From Bog-756 sp963730685 (GTDB lineage Bacteria > Actinomycetota > Acidimicrobiia > Acidimicrobiales > RAAP-2), in assembly GCA_963730685.1 (NCBI GenBank), contig CAVSSP010000004.1, positions 1,550,001 through 1,614,000 of the forward strand: a stretch of 64,000 nucleotides of DNA, given 5' to 3'. The notes beneath the pieces were generated by a model. That model was not told the DNA's origin and did no database searches. It saw only the letters and a list, made by a program, of their open reading frames with translations. Below are positions 9,901 to 18,415 of the stretch, piece after piece. Position 1 is the first letter of the stretch; every line of letters begins with the position of its first letter. Both the position numbers and the translations under genes were made by a program.

Positions 9901-11357
9901 GGAGCTGGCCGAGGTCATCGAGCGCTCCGCCGTCGATCCCGCCCTCGAGGCCGACGAGGCGCTGGCGGAGTGCGTCGGCGGCCATCTCGATCTCGCCGGC
10001 CCGGTGCCGGTGGCCCGACTGGTGGCCGACGGGACCCTTCCGTCCGGTTCCGTCCTGGGGGCACCGGTCACCGAGGCCAGGGCCCGTACCGCACTGGCCC
10101 GGTTGGAGGCCGTCGGCTCGGCCATCCAGCTGCCCGACGGCCAGTGGTGTGCCCGGCACGTGCTGGTGCGGATGCACGCCGCCAGCCGGACGCGGCGCCG
10201 CCGCTTCGTGGAGCCGGCCAGCATCGCCGACTTCGTGCGGTTCCTGGCGTGCTGGCAGCACGTGGCGCCGGGGACCCGGGCCGAGGGACGCGCCGGCCTG
10301 CTGGCCGTCATCGAACAGCTCCAGGGGCTCGAGGTGGCCGCCGGCGAGTGGGAGCGCAACGTCCTCCCGGCCCGCGTCGAGGCGTACGACCCCCGTTGGC
10401 TGGACGAGCTGTGTCTGGCCGGCGAGGTGGCGTGGGCGCGCCTGACGCCCCGCCCGGCCGCCCCGGCCACGGCCGACGAGGACCGGGTGCCGGGGGCGGG
10501 GTCCACCGGCGGGGCGGGGCTCGTCAACACCGTCACCGGCTACGCCTCTGGCCATCACGACCCGCCAGGACCTTCCCTGGATGCTGGCGGCCGTGCGGAC
10601 CGAGCCGGTCACCGACGCCCCGTCGAAGGGGCCGGCGTTCGACGTCCTGGCCGTGCTCCGGGCACGCGGCGCCTGCTTCCGTTCGGAGCTCGGCGGCTCC
10701 GTCGGGCCGGCTCCCGACCGAGGTCGACGAGGGCCTCTGGGACCTGGTCGCCCGGGGCCTCGTCACCGCCGACGCCTTCTCGGCCGTGCGATCGTTGCTC
10801 TCGTCACGGGGCCGGCGGCCGTCCGGTCTCCGTCGCGTCGTCGGCACGGCGGTCGCCGCTCGGACCCCGACGGGCCCTGGCCGGGTCGGGCATCGGCGAG
10901 GGCCGATGGTCCCTGGTGCCCGAGCCCGAGGACGGGGGTGACGGGCCGTCCGCCGCACCCGCCGGCGAGGAGCTGGCCGAGGCGGTGGCGTGGCAGATGC
11001 TGGTCCGGTGGGGCGTGGTGGCATGGGAGCTGTGGTCCCACGAGTCGTACCGGGTGCCATGGCGCGACGTGGTCCGCGCCCTCCGCCGGTTCGAGGCGCG
11101 GGGTCAGGTCATGGGCGGTCGGTTCGTGGCGGGGGTCTCCGGTGAGCAGTACGCCCTGGCGGAGGCGGCTTCGCTGCTGGCGGACGTGCGCCGGGACCCG
11201 GCTCGCGGCGCCGACGTGGTGGTGGCGGGTGCAGACCCACTCAATCTGACCGGTGAGACTGCTGGGCGGGGCCCGGACACCTGCCATACGCCACCGGAGC
11301 GTGCACTACGTGGACGGCGTGCCGGTGGAGCCGGTCCCGGCGGCATCGGCCGGCTGA
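6928..11357 (+). CDS. lhr: Lhr-family ATP-dependent helicase, multiply frameshifted
   Basis: This is a very large superfamily-2 helicase of the Lhr type, a DNA or RNA:DNA unwinding enzyme of nucleic acid repair. From GTG 6928 the motor motifs are Walker A SPTGTGKT (K near 40), DEVH near 155, SAT near 190, NTRKMAERV near 275 and QRVGRANH near 395; the Lhr core and C-terminal domains follow. A Gly/Asp-rich insert lies near 7806-7910. The first frame is good to about 9895. Recognisable protein then changes frame near 9900, 10555, 10695, 10865 and 11255, ending at TGA 11355-11357. The summed length of about 1475 codons matches intact Lhr, so base errors are likelier than decay. LHPAVAHWF homology starts before the GTG, so the real start may be further upstream at a non-obvious codon. 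Confidence 0.85.
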
Positions 11358-11405
11358 CCAGACTCACGACGACGACGCCGGTGGGACCGGTCCCCCGGGC
11401 GGCGG

Positions 11406-12247
11406 TCAGCGCCAGTCCGGATGGAGGCGGTGCTCCAGCGCCACCTTGAGCGCCCGGACGGTCTGACCGTTCTCGACGGCGTCCGGCGAGTCCGCCAACC
11501 ACACGATGGCGGCGGCCGGCACCGAGGGCGGGGCCCCCTGGTAGCGACCGGTGAGGCCGAGTGCGGCGGCGTTCACGAGCTGGCGCTCGGTCTCCACGTA
11601 CCCGGGGTCGAGGTTGTACGAGCCGGATGCCCCGGTCCCCCACCTCCACGGCCAGGAGCGGTGCGAAGCGGTGGACGGCGGCCTTGGAGGCGGCATAGGC
11701 CAGTCCCCAGCCACCCTCGCCCACCGGCCCCGGCGGGTCGGCGGTGGCGGTGTGGGAGGTCACGTTCACGATGGTGCCGCCGCCCGCCGCCAGCATCGGG
11801 CGGGAGCACGGACTGGATCAGCACCAGGGGGGCGACGACGTTGGCGTCCAACTTCGCCTCCATCTGCCCACGGTCAGCACCGAGATGGGCACCATGCTGC
11901 CCGGGCCGGTGTCGACGGCGTTGTTGACCAGCAGGTCGATCCCACCCCACTCGGCGAGCACCCGGGTGACCAGGGCCTCCAGCGCGGCGTGGTCGTGGAG
12001 GTCGGCGGCCAGCTCGAGCGATTCGCCTCCCGCCTGGCGGACGATGCGCGGCGGTCTCCTCGAGGCTGCCGGGCAGCGGTCGGCCGCCACCGGTGTCCGA
12101 ATCGTCGCGCCCCTCGCCACGGTGCCGGGTCCGCCCGGTGACGGCCACGTCCCAGCCGGCCTCGGCCAGCGCCACGGCCGTCGCCCGGCCGATCCCCCGG
12201 GTGGCGCCGGTGACCAGGGCGCGCCGATGCCGGGCGTGGGTTCCCAC
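11406..12247 (-). CDS. Short-chain dehydrogenase/reductase, multiply frameshifted
   Basis: A classical SDR oxidoreductase of about 280 residues can be rebuilt from three reading frames. The Rossmann motif TGATRGIG follows the GTG at 12247. GGIDLLVNNA is found around 11940, DANVVAPLVL near 11840, the catalytic YAASKAAVH near 11690, and LDPGYVETE near 11600. It closes with TVRALKVALEHRLHPDWR before the stop at 11406. Changes of frame fall near 12060, 11870, 11800 and 11630. This is the same stretch in which the preceding helicase is damaged, pointing to poor local sequence. It lies convergent with the helicase and 60 bp downstream of the six-repeat surface protein. Substrate unknown. Confidence 0.75.
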
Positions 12248-12306
12248 CGATCGTTCGGTTCGGGAGTGCTCGGCGTGAAGCCGGTGCCGGGCCGGGGCCG
12301 CCGGGC

Positions 12307-13191
12307 CTAGACGCCGCTCCCGAAGAACTGGGCGTCGCCGAAGTTGAAGATGCCGCCGTCGTGGGCCACGAACCGGTAGCCGAGGCCGGTGGTGGTGTTG
12401 GTCATCCCGGCGATCGACCCGTTGAGCTTGGTCCCGCCGGTCGAGCCGAAGAACGGCGCGTTGAACGAGAAGATGCCGCCGTCGGAGGCGACCTCCCAGT
12501 AGCCACCGGTGACCGGGTCGGTGGTCATCCCCACGACCGGCTTGTTCAGGTGCGCGCCGCCCTTGGAGCCCTGGAAGTGGGCGTCGCCGTAGGCGAAGAT
12601 CCCGCCGTCGCTGGCGACGAGGTAGTAGCCCTTGCCGGTGGGCGTGGCCGCCATGCCCACGATCGGCTTGTGCAGCACGATGTTGCCCGCCGAGCCGTGG
12701 AACCCGGCGTCACCGTAGGCGAACACGCCGCCGTCGGCGGCCACGAACCAGTACCCCTTGCCGGTGGGCGTGGCGGCCATACCGACCACGGGCTGATTGA
12801 GGTGGATGTTGCCGGTGCTGCCGTAGAACTGGGCGTCCCCGAAGGTGAACACGCCGCCGTCCCGGCCCAACAGCCAGTAGCCCTTGCCGTCCACGGTCGG
12901 CTCCATGGCGATGATCGGCGCGTTCAGCACCCGCTTGGACAGGTCGCCGTAGAACAGGGCGTCGCCGAACGCCTCCACCTTCCCGCCCGAGGCCACCAGC
13001 CAGTACCCGTTGCCGGTGGGCGTGGGCGACATGCCGACGAAGTTGAACTTGGTGGCGACCACGGCAGTTTCCGGGCGCACCGCGGCGCCCGCCGTCGCGC
13101 CGCCGATCATGGTCACGGCCAGCGCGCCGACCGTCAGCGAAATGGCGGCGATCAACGTGGATGGGTACCGGGTGGTGCGGGTTCGGGACAA
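12307..13191 (-). CDS. Secreted protein of six 42-residue propeller-like repeats
   Basis: After a signal peptide (hydrophobic core in about the first 35 residues, cleavage near AGAAV) the 294-residue protein is made of six copies of a roughly 42-residue unit. Each unit has the pattern GMAATPTGKGYWLVA, DGGxFxFGDAxF, then GSxGxxxLNxPVV. Repeated GYW and DGG turns suggest beta sheets closing into a propeller; six units would give six blades. No catalytic residues are evident, so a structural or binding role on the cell surface is inferred. The start is taken as TTG 13191 because AGGAGG at 13201-13206 lies nine bases upstream; the open frame extends to 13287 but that extension looks noncoding. 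A second protein of the same family occurs at 40496-41401. Confidence 0.75.
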   Translation of the reverse strand: MSRTRTTRYPSTLIAAISLTVGALAVTMIGGATAGAAVRPETAVVATKFNFVGMSPTPTGNGYWLVASGGKVEAFGDALFYGDLSKRVLNAPIIAMEPTVDGKGYWLLGRDGGVFTFGDAQFYGSTGNIHLNQPVVGMAATPTGKGYWFVAADGGVFAYGDAGFHGSAGNIVLHKPIVGMAATPTGKGYYLVASDGGIFAYGDAHFQGSKGGAHLNKPVVGMTTDPVTGGYWEVASDGGIFSFNAPFFGSTGGTKLNGSIAGMTNTTTGLGYRFVAHDGGIFNFGDAQFFGSGV

Positions 13192-13314
13192 GGAAGTGAT
13201 CCTCCTGGTTGCGTCGGCTCGATCGGTCGGCCTCACATTAGGGGGAAGCGGGACCCGGGTGCTGGCGCCCGCCGACGCGCCCGACATGGCGGTGCCGGCG
13301 GGGCGGTGTCGTCG

Positions 13315-15319
13315 CTACGAACGGGCGGACCCGGTGCCCTCCAGGGCGCAGCGGCTGGCCCGTTCGACGGCGGCGGCGCCCTGCCTCGCCAGCCCGGCCG
13401 TGCAGGCCGTGAGCTGTGCGGAGCCGGCCGGGCTGCTGGCGCTCCCACCTCCTGGCGAGAGTCCGCTCCAGACCCAGGCCCCGGCCTGATGGGTCGGAAG
13501 GCCGACCGGTGGCGGCGGTGAGCAGTGCCGCCGCGAAGGTGACCGACGGGATCTGGTCGTAGGCGGGGAGCCCGGGCTCGTCGGGGACCACCACCGTGGT
13601 CACCCCCCATCCGTCGAGCGCCTGGCGCACCGCACGGACATCGCCGGCCTGGAAGGCCTCGCCCAGGAACGAGAACGAGGTGGCGCCGAGGACGACCTGC
13701 CCCGCCCGCTCCGGGCCGGCTCTGGACGGGGAGGTGCCCGGTCCCCCACCCCCGACGATCGAGTACTGCATGTGGTCGAGGGCCTGCCAGGTCATGCCGG
13801 CCTCCCGGGTGGTGAAGGGCGCGGGGAGCCCGAGGATCACCTGGTGTCCGGTCAGATGCGGGGCCACCGTCCGGAACCAGGTGGGCACCACCACCGGGGT
13901 CGCGCTCATCGGGACGTACGGTCCGAGATAGGCGGCCACGGGGACCAGCGCCACCGCCGACACGATGGTGGCGGCCACCGCTCCCGACCAGTCCGGGCGG
14001 GACGCCGGGCCTGGTCGTCGACCGCCGACGGCCCCGTAGGTGTGGTCGACCACCAGACCGAGGAGGACCGCCACGGCCAGGTAGGTGATGATGACGAACC
14101 GCACGGGGACGACGTTGCCCAGCAGCGGCAGGTGGTAGAGGAATGCCCACGGCTTCGGGACGCCCCCGTCGGCCCCCAGCGCCAGCACCAGCGACACGGC
14201 GGCGACGGTGGCGAACAGCCATTGGCGACGGTCGTGGCGCCAGAGGACGAGCCCGACCGCCACCACGGCCACGACGCCCAGCCCGAAGTACTGGAAGGAC
14301 ACCAAGAAGTGCGGGTACAACAGCGCGTTGATCCCGAGTCCGGCGTCCACCGCCGACGCAGACTCCGGCAGCACCAGGTGGACCGGCACCACCCCACCGT
14401 TCTGCAGGTTCCATCCTGGCCACAGCAGGCCGGTGAAGTGCCCGGGGCCCTCCAGCGCGAACCAGGTCGGGTAGGCCAACAGGAGCACGGCGGTGGATCC
14501 GGCGGACGCCAGCCCCACCACGGCGTGCCGCCCTCGCCGCCGGAGGGCATCCCGGTCGGGGTGGCGCCACCACAGGAACAGCCCGGCCAGGACGGCGGTG
14601 GCGACGGCCACGATCACGGTCAGCACCAGCAGCTCCGTCCCGGCGAAGAACTGGAGGGTCACCAACAGTCCGAGCCCGATGCCCGTGGTCACGGGACGGC
14701 GGCGTTGACGGACCAGGAGCTCGTCCAGGCAGGCGATCATCAGGGGTGGGAGCGCCGCCATCCCGAGGTTGAGGTGGGCGTTGCTCAGGTTGAACAGGAC
14801 GAAGGGCGAGAAGCCGTAGAACAGGCCCCCGACGAAGGCCGCCGGGGCCCAGGTGACCCAACGGCGGAGGAGCACGAACATGGCCAGCGCGGAGAGGACG
14901 GGGCTGAGGGTGAGCGCCACGTTCAAGGTGGCGACCGGGCCGAAGGCCCACGTGACGGGGGCCAGCGGCACCCCGATGGCCAGTTCGCCGGTATTGGCCA
15001 CGAGGTTCATCCCGTACGGGTGGAACAAGGTGGTGGTGTAGAGCGGATCCAGTCCGTGGGCGATGGCGTGGGCCGGCCATTCGAGGAACCAGGTGAACAG
15101 CGGGCTGTCGCCCTGCTCCCCGACGGTGGTCGCGGTCGGGTGGCCGGACCAGACGTTCCACCAGATGAACACCGAGACGCAGAGGTAGCCGGCCGCGGCC
15201 AGCGCCAGGGTGCCGAGCCGGTGACCCCGTGGTGGCCGGTCGGTCGGTCCATCGGGCTCGTCGACGGGCGACGGGTGGGTGTCCCCGGGTGTCGTCGTCT
15301 CGTCGTCGATTGTCTTCAC
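13315..15319 (-). CDS. Polytopic membrane protein, GT-C glycosyltransferase-like, frameshifted at C-terminus
   Basis: The protein has ten or more hydrophobic helices after a polar N-terminus of about 45 residues. An early outside loop (GEQGDSPLFTWFLEW) is followed by repeated membrane segments, and an extracytoplasmic domain comes near the end. This topology resembles GT-C enzymes that use lipid-linked sugars, but the specific motif is not decisive. GTG 15319 is a reasonable start; the open frame extends to 15463 with low-quality sequence. The frame changes near 13480, at a G4 run; after it a helical tail with TACTAGLARQG leads to a TAG at 13315. Without that correction the ORF runs into the neighbouring gene. 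Its neighbours are secreted proteins, so a role in building the cell surface is likely. Confidence 0.6.
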
Positions 15320-15481
15320 GGTGGTCCCATCCCGCCGACCCCGAGACGTGGTGGAGGAACGGGGCTGGTCAGCGGCCCAACAGTGCGGGCCTGTCGAACG
15401 GAGATCGTACGGCAGCCATGTGCGGTGTGCCGGGTCGGGGGGTCGCCCGGAGGCGGGCGGCACCCGGTCAGCCGTGGGCTC

Positions 15482-17017
15482 TCAGCCGTCAGGCGACGGC
15501 TCGAAGGCGATCACGCCGCCGGGAGAGCCGTCGGCGGTGGACCCCACGCCCATCACCACCATGCGGCCGGCCACGGCGACGCCGCTCCAGCAGTCGTTGG
15601 GCAGTGCCAGGTTCGCCACCACGGCGCCGGTCAGCGCCTCGCGCACCTGGGCCTCCGGGCTGAGGGCCAGGCACGAAAAGGTGAAGCCGCCGGCATAGGT
15701 GGTCGATCCGAACGACTGGGCGTTGTCGGCGCGCCACCGGATCTTCCCGGTGGCGGCGTCGATGGCGAAGAAGCTGGGGTCCTGGTGGGCCCGGTCGGCG
15801 GCGTCCCGGGGGGCGCAGGCGGGCGTGGAGAGGTCCCCGAGGGCGGTGGCGCCGAAGATGGTCGATCCCGTGTAGGCCGGGCTCCCGATGAACCCGCCGG
15901 CCGATCCTCCGAAGACGGCCCGGGTGGACCACAGGATCCTCCCGGTGGCGGGATCGAGGGAGGCGTAGGTGCCGTTCTTCCCGAACGCACCCAGGAAATC
16001 GGTCCGTCCGTCCGTCGACAGGCCGGCGTTGGTCCCGACCTCGTCGAAGTCACAGCCGGGGTCCGTGCCGACCACGTCGGCCGACCACACCAGGGCACCG
16101 GTCCGGGCATCGAGCGAGAGCACCCGCTCGGCGGTGCTCGAGGTGGCGTTCCGGCCGTTGCAGTCGGCGATGGTGAACACCACGTCGTCGAGTCCGGGGA
16201 GGTAGGTGCCCGACGACCAGACGCCGCCGCACCCGTCGTCGAGCACCGTGCCGGCGCCGTTGACATCGGTCTGGTGGATCCACGTCGGGTCTCCGGTCAA
16301 GAGATTGGCGGCCACCACGTAACCCCGCTCGTGGGGTTGGCCGTCCGTGTCCGTGCCGACGTAGACGTTCCCGTCCTCGACGATGGGCGACGAGAAGATC
16401 CGGGTGGGATCGGTGGTGGGCGACGCCGGCAGTGAGGGCATCCCGGTGTAGGCGTGCTTCCAGAACAACGCCCCGGTGTCGGCGTCCAGGGCGTAGAGGG
16501 TGTAGCCGCCACCGAAGATGACCAGGTTCGGATGGGAGGAGTCGGCCGGTTCGTACCACGCCGAGGAGGTGACCAGGCCGCCGTCGGAGTTGAACGTCCG
16601 GGGATGTTGGCCCGGGTAGGGGGTCACCCCGGTCTGCGAATCGAGCTGGAACGACCACTTGAGCGAACCGGTGGCTACGTCGACGGCGTAGAACCTGGTG
16701 TCCCAGGATCCGAAGTAGGCCACCCCGCCCACGACGGTCGGGGTGGCCGTCACGGCATCACCGGTGGGGAAGAACCACGCCTCATGGAGGGAACCGACGT
16801 CGGCGGCGCTCATCGTGGTGGCGGCCACGAACGGGTGGAGCGGTCCGTTGCCGAAGCTGGTCCAACCCGGTGGAGCGGTCGCCGCCGGTCGGGCGATGCG
16901 GACCGTCTTGTCGGCAACCGTGGAGGTGGTCGAGCAGGCGGCGATCATGCTCACGCCTACGAGCACCAGGGCCACGAGTCCCGTGCGGGTCACGCTCACG
17001 CTCATTCTCCCTCTCAT
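15482..17017 (-). CDS. Secreted PQQ-like beta-propeller lipoprotein
   Basis: This 511-residue protein carries a lipoprotein signal ending in MIAAC (lipobox, cysteine near 28), so it is probably anchored outside the membrane. The mature part has repeated PQQ-propeller blades: VYFGSWDTRFYAVDVATG, LYALDADTGALFWKHAYTG and FFAIDAATGKIRWR are typical quinoprotein-type W-motif strands. It resembles polyvinyl-alcohol dehydrogenase-like and BamB-like families. No heme-binding CxxCH motif is seen, so an enzymatic role is uncertain. It starts immediately after the stop of the upstream lipoprotein gene, and a second ATG lies four codons in (17005). The gene is the last of a coupled set of three secreted propeller proteins. 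Confidence 0.8.
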   Translation of the reverse strand: MRGRMSVSVTRTGLVALVLVGVSMIAACSTTSTVADKTVRIARPAATAPPGWTSFGNGPLHPFVAATTMSAADVGSLHEAWFFPTGDAVTATPTVVGGVAYFGSWDTRFYAVDVATGSLKWSFQLDSQTGVTPYPGQHPRTFNSDGGLVTSSAWYEPADSSHPNLVIFGGGYTLYALDADTGALFWKHAYTGMPSLPASPTTDPTRIFSSPIVEDGNVYVGTDTDGQPHERGYVVAANLLTGDPTWIHQTDVNGAGTVLDDGCGGVWSSGTYLPGLDDVVFTIADCNGRNATSSTAERVLSLDARTGALVWSADVVGTDPGCDFDEVGTNAGLSTDGRTDFLGAFGKNGTYASLDPATGRILWSTRAVFGGSAGGFIGSPAYTGSTIFGATALGDLSTPACAPRDAADRAHQDPSFFAIDAATGKIRWRADNAQSFGSTTYAGGFTFSCLALSPEAQVREALTGAVVANLALPNDCWSGVAVAGRMVVMGVGSTADGSPGGVIAFEPSPDG

Positions 17018-18415
17018 TCACTCACCCTCGGACGGGCTCTCGGGTGTGGGCAACGGTGTGGGGCGGCTCGGGAACGGGCACCGCTGCCGGCTCGGGACAC
17101 AGATGGTGGCACTGGTCGGGAAGGCGTAGTGGTCCGAGAGCGTGGTCGGGACGCTCGGCGACCGACCGGGTCCGAAGGTGACCCGCATCAGACGGCCGCG
17201 GTAGTTCTCCGGCCCGCAGTTGGACAGCCCGCCGCTGCAGGCGATGTGGATGTCGATGAAGTAGAGGGTCCCGTCCGGCGCGAATGCCATGCCGAAGGGG
17301 TTGAAGCCGTTGGTGCCCGACCCGAAGTCGGCCAGCGACTCGCCGGGGACCCCGGGACGCGGCACCGGCCGGCCGGCCGGGCTGAACCACTTGATCACGT
17401 CGTCGGTGGCGCCGCCGCCGAAGATGGACGAGACGGCGTAGCAGCCGCAGGTGGGGTCCTCGGCCACCCCCATGGGGACGGGAAGGTCATCTCCGGCGGC
17501 CTGGAAGAAGACCGAGTGCGAGATGTCGGAGCGGGGGTAGACCCCGCCGGGGCACTGCGAGGGGCCGGCGGGGAAGGACGAGTGGTCGAACTCGAGCACG
17601 TTCCCCGGGAACCCGCCCCCCGGCGATCCGGCCTGGGGTACCAGCACGTTCCCATCGGGCATGGTGGTCATCATCCCGGGCTGGGCCAGGCCGCCGGTCC
17701 CGTCCTCGTGGTCGCTCCCGATCCCACCGCTGTCGGGGCCGTAGAGGATGCACGAGTGGGTGTACGACGGCGCGAACCACTCGACCAGCCGTCCGCTGGT
17801 CGGCACGGGGAACGATCCCTGGGCCGTGCCGATGTCGCTGGCGAAGACGTTGTGGTGGGCGTCCACGGCGCACCCGGTGAAGGTGGCCTGGCCGTTGTAC
17901 ACGCCGGTGGAGTCCGGCGGTGAGTCCTCGCCGGGGAGACCCGGGGCCATCCGGTACGGGCCGGGCACCGACAAGGTCTTCCCGGTGAAGGCGCCGTGGA
18001 CGCTGTTGACCTCCTCGCTGATGGCCGGCTGTTTGAACGGATTGTTGGGCGGTCCGCCCGGGTTCAGCTGGCTGGGATTGGTGGGGTCGGATCCGCCGAC
18101 CCACCGCCCGGTGCCGTCATTCAGTAGGCAGACCTGGCCGTTGAGGTCCCAGGGAGCCATCAACTGACCCTGGGTGTGGTTGGCGGACTCGTAGTAGTCG
18201 ACCTCCTCGTCCTGGTCCCAGTAGACGATGTAGCCGGACGTGGGCGCCGAGAAGCTGGGGTCGGTCGGAGCGCCGGCAGCCACGGCGCCACCGCTCGAGG
18301 TGCAGGCGGCCAGGGCCAGGGCCAGCGTCATCCACACCGCCACGGCCCGGTACCGGTGTGGCGGAGTGTCCCGGCCGACCCCGGCTGGTGCCGCCGGCAC
18401 CCCCAGGGCGGTCAC
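17018..18415 (-). CDS. Secreted lipoprotein, NHL/glucose-dehydrogenase-like propeller
   Basis: This 465-residue lipoprotein has a signal peptide ending in ALAAC (cysteine near 38). The mature protein contains many cysteines and propeller-like segments such as GMMTTMPDGNVLVPQ and NPFGMAFAPDGTLYFIDIH. The latter resembles the sequence of sorbosone or glucose dehydrogenase-like and NHL propellers. Its function is unknown; binding or oxidising a sugar-like ligand is possible but unsupported by visible active-site residues. The GTG at 18415 overlaps the stop of the upstream NHL gene as GTGA, and its own stop directly abuts the next start. All three genes are therefore probably translated as a coupled set and exported together. 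Confidence 0.7.
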   Translation of the reverse strand: MTALGVPAAPAGVGRDTPPHRYRAVAVWMTLALALAACTSSGGAVAAGAPTDPSFSAPTSGYIVYWDQDEEVDYYESANHTQGQLMAPWDLNGQVCLLNDGTGRWVGGSDPTNPSQLNPGGPPNNPFKQPAISEEVNSVHGAFTGKTLSVPGPYRMAPGLPGEDSPPDSTGVYNGQATFTGCAVDAHHNVFASDIGTAQGSFPVPTSGRLVEWFAPSYTHSCILYGPDSGGIGSDHEDGTGGLAQPGMMTTMPDGNVLVPQAGSPGGGFPGNVLEFDHSSFPAGPSQCPGGVYPRSDISHSVFFQAAGDDLPVPMGVAEDPTCGCYAVSSIFGGGATDDVIKWFSPAGRPVPRPGVPGESLADFGSGTNGFNPFGMAFAPDGTLYFIDIHIACSGGLSNCGPENYRGRLMRVTFGPGRSPSVPTTLSDHYAFPTSATICVPSRQRCPFPSRPTPLPTPESPSEGE

